Assembly (NCBI RefSeq): GCF_003096075.1
Contig: NZ_CP015449.1
Location: 1,977,001 to 2,041,000 of the forward strand
Direction: 5' to 3'
DNA: 64,000 bases
From: Dietzia lutea
Lineage (GTDB): Bacteria > Actinomycetota > Actinomycetes > Mycobacteriales > Mycobacteriaceae
Positions 62,449 to 64,000 of this stretch are shown in pieces. Within the stretch, counting starts at the first letter, position 1. Each line of letters starts with the position of its first letter. The notes below the pieces were generated by a model. It did no database searches. It saw only the letters and a list, made by a program, of their open reading frames with translations, and was not told the origin of the DNA. The position numbers and the translations under genes were made by a program.

Positions 62449-64000
62449 ATGCCGCCCCTGAGGTCACGAACCAGCACCGCCGGACGCAACGCCGCGGGGG
62501 CCCGGGCCCTCTGGCGTGCGACCGGCATGACGGACTCGGACTTCGGCAAGCCGATCATCGCGATCGCCAACTCCTACACGCAGTTCGTACCCGGCCACGT
62601 CCACCTGAAGAACGTGGGCGAGATCGTCGCGGAGCAGATCGCGGCGGCGGGCGGCGTGGCGCGTGAGTTCCACACCATCGCGGTCGACGACGGCATCGCC
62701 ATGGGGCACGCCGGGATGCTGTACTCGCTGCCCAGCCGCGAGATCATCGCGGACTCGGTGGAGTACATGGTCAACGCCCACACGGCCGACGCGTTGGTGT
62801 GCATCTCCAACTGCGACAAGATCACGCCGGGCATGCTCAACGCGGCCATGCGGCTCAACATCCCCACGGTGTTCGTCTCGGGCGGGCCGATGGAGTCGGG
62901 CTTCTCGGTGGTCGTCGACGGCGTCGTCAAGGCCGGTTCGGACCTCATCACCGCGATCTCCGCCTCGGCGAACTCCGCCGTCGACGACGAGAATCTGGAC
63001 GCCATCGAGCGGTCGGCCTGCCCGACCTGCGGGTCGTGCTCGGGCATGTTCACCGCCAACTCGATGAACTGCCTCACCGAGGCCCTCGGGCTGTCCCTGC
63101 CGGGTAACGGCTCGACGCTGGCCACGCACGGTGCGCGCCGCGAGCTGTTCGCCGAGGCGGGTCGGCTCATCGTGGACCTGTGCACGCGCTACTACCGCGA
63201 CGAGGACGACTCCGTGCTCCCCCGCTCGGTGGCCACCAAGTCGGCTTTCACCAACGCGATGGCGCTCGACGTCGCGATGGGTGGCTCCACGAACACTGTG
63301 CTGCACATTCTCGCCGCCGCGCAGGAGGGCGAGGTCGACTTCGACCTGCACGACATCGAGGAGGTCTCCCGCCGGGTGCCGTGCCTGGCCAAGGTCGCCC
63401 CGAACTCGGACTACTACATGGAGCACGTCCACCGGGCCGGCGGCATCCCCGCGATCCTCGGCGAGCTGTACCGCGGTGGCCTGCTGGAGACCGACGTCCA
63501 CTCGGTGCACTCGCCGTCGCTCGAGCAGTACATCGCCGACTGGGACATCCGCAGTGGCACGGCCACCGAGAAGGCCGTCGAGCTGTTCCACGCCGCCCCG
63601 GGCGGGGTGCGCACGATCGAGCCCTTCTCCACGGACAACCGGTGGGAGTCGCTCGACACCGACGCGGTGGGCGGCTGCATCCACTCGGTGGAGCACCCCG
63701 CGACCGCCGAGGGCGGCCTCGTCGTGCTGCGCGGGAACATCGCCCCCGACGGGTCGGTGTTCAAGACCGCGGGCGTGTCCGAGGAGAACTTCCACTTCTC
63801 GGGGCCGGCCAGGGTGGTCGAGTCCCAGGAGGAGGCGGTGTCGGTGATCCTCAGCAAGACGCTGCGGGCCGGTGAGGTCCTGGTGGTGCTGTATGAGGGA
63901 CCGGCCGGCGGCCCGGGCATGCAGGAGATGCTGCACCCGACCGCGTTCATCAAGGGCGCCGGCCTCGGCACCAAGTGCGCCCTCATCACCGACGGTCGGT
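62449..64000 (+). CDS. ilvD: dihydroxy-acid dehydratase, 5' part (cut by window edge)
   Basis: The fourth enzyme of isoleucine/valine synthesis, an iron-sulfur dehydratase. 517 codons are present without a stop; the family's long form is about 610 aa. It starts at ATG 62449 ([22 protein letters not shown]). Cluster ligands are seen in [14 protein letters not shown] and [44 protein letters not shown] and [19 protein letters not shown] follow. It is divergent from the YhgE-like gene. Confidence 0.96.
   Translation, partial: MPPLRSRTSTAGRNAAGARALWRATGMTDSDFGKPIIAIANSYTQFVPGHVHLKNVGEIVAEQIAAAGGVAREFHTIAVDDGIAMGHAGMLYSLPSREIIADSVEYMVNAHTADALVCISNCDKITPGMLNAAMRLNIPTVFVSGGPMESGFSVVVDGVVKAGSDLITAISASANSAVDDENLDAIERSACPTCGSCSGMFTANSMNCLTEALGLSLPGNGSTLATHGARRELFAEAGRLIVDLCTRYYRDEDDSVLPRSVATKSAFTNAMALDVAMGGSTNTVLHILAAAQEGEVDFDLHDIEEVSRRVPCLAKVAPNSDYYMEHVHRAGGIPAILGELYRGGLLETDVHSVHSPSLEQYIADWDIRSGTATEKAVELFHAAPGGVRTIEPFSTDNRWESLDTDAVGGCIHSVEHPATAEGGLVVLRGNIAPDGSVFKTAGVSEENFHFSGPARVVESQEEAVSVILSKTLRAGEVLVVLYEGPAGGPGMQEMLHPTAFIKGAGLGTKCALITDGR

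Overview
The window is a contiguous, very GC-rich chromosomal segment of a mycolic-acid-type actinobacterium (order Mycobacteriales). From memory, the gene order follows Mycobacterium tuberculosis Rv2897c to Rv3004 almost gene for gene: yifB-yraN-DUF2469-rnhB-lepB-rplS-trmD-rimM-KH-rpsP, ffh, glnD-glnB-amtB, ftsY-smc-acyP-OsmC-mutM-rnc-DUF177-sepIVA, coaD-rsmD-recG-fakA-like, ung, thiL, ddl, gpsA, cofC, ppk, mutT1, hup, leuDC and its IclR regulator, gltX, leuB, serA, ilvCNB and a cfp6-like gene. The composition, the short HU protein and the absence of the PDIM/PGL lipid locus suggest a Dietzia-like genus rather than Mycobacterium. The order-level placement is firm; the genus is a guess. No phage, insertion sequence or CRISPR was seen.

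Layout. 1-5.3 kb (minus): ribosome and RNA maturation genes with many 4-bp overlaps. 5.5-13.1 kb (minus): the SRP GTPase Ffh, a nitrogen-sensing block amtB-glnB-glnD with a GlnR-type box upstream, and the membrane-anchored SRP receptor FtsY. 13.2-20.6 kb: SMC, acylphosphatase, OsmC, Fpg, RNase III, DUF177, SepIVA. 20.8-25.9 kb: coaD, rsmD, recG and a FakA-like kinase. 26-36 kb: mixed-strand housekeeping genes (crotonase, Ung, gamma-carbonic anhydrase, ThiL, DUF3515, Ddl, GpsA, then a tightly coupled cofC-ppk-mutT1 operon). 36-39.3 kb: hup, leuCD and a divergent IclR regulator. 39.3-43.6 kb: a Tat lipoprotein and a TetR-MFS-thioesterase cassette lying between two identical tRNA-Glu genes, followed by tRNA-Gln. 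43.7-50 kb: gltX, an isochorismate synthase, an FAH-family hydrolase, a DnaQ-like exonuclease and a cNMP/CBS/nucleotidyltransferase regulator. 50-64 kb: leuB, serA, an unknown gene coupled to a CrtI-like oxidoreductase, an unusual lipoprotein, ilvC-ilvN-ilvB, a PH-domain protein, a YhgE-like membrane protein and the 5' part of ilvD.

The window is dominated by branched-chain amino-acid synthesis (leuB, leuCD, ilvBNC, ilvD, the leucine regulator), serine synthesis and nitrogen sensing. The clearest regulatory find is a complete ribosome-mediated attenuator in front of ilvBNC: a TTGACG-N18-TAGTCT promoter, a leaderless 15-codon leader peptide containing Leu-Val-Leu, and an intrinsic terminator ending in six U residues, flanked by an alternative pairing. 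Other finds are a perfect GlnR box at amtB, paired GTGAGA-centred palindromes between leuC and the IclR gene, a set of leaderless promoters (TANNNT 6-7 nt before the start codon), and a duplicated tRNA-Glu/terminator unit bracketing the efflux cassette. No wholly new defence or mobile system was found. The least explained proteins are the lipoprotein at 55018-56673 and the gene at 52870-53496.
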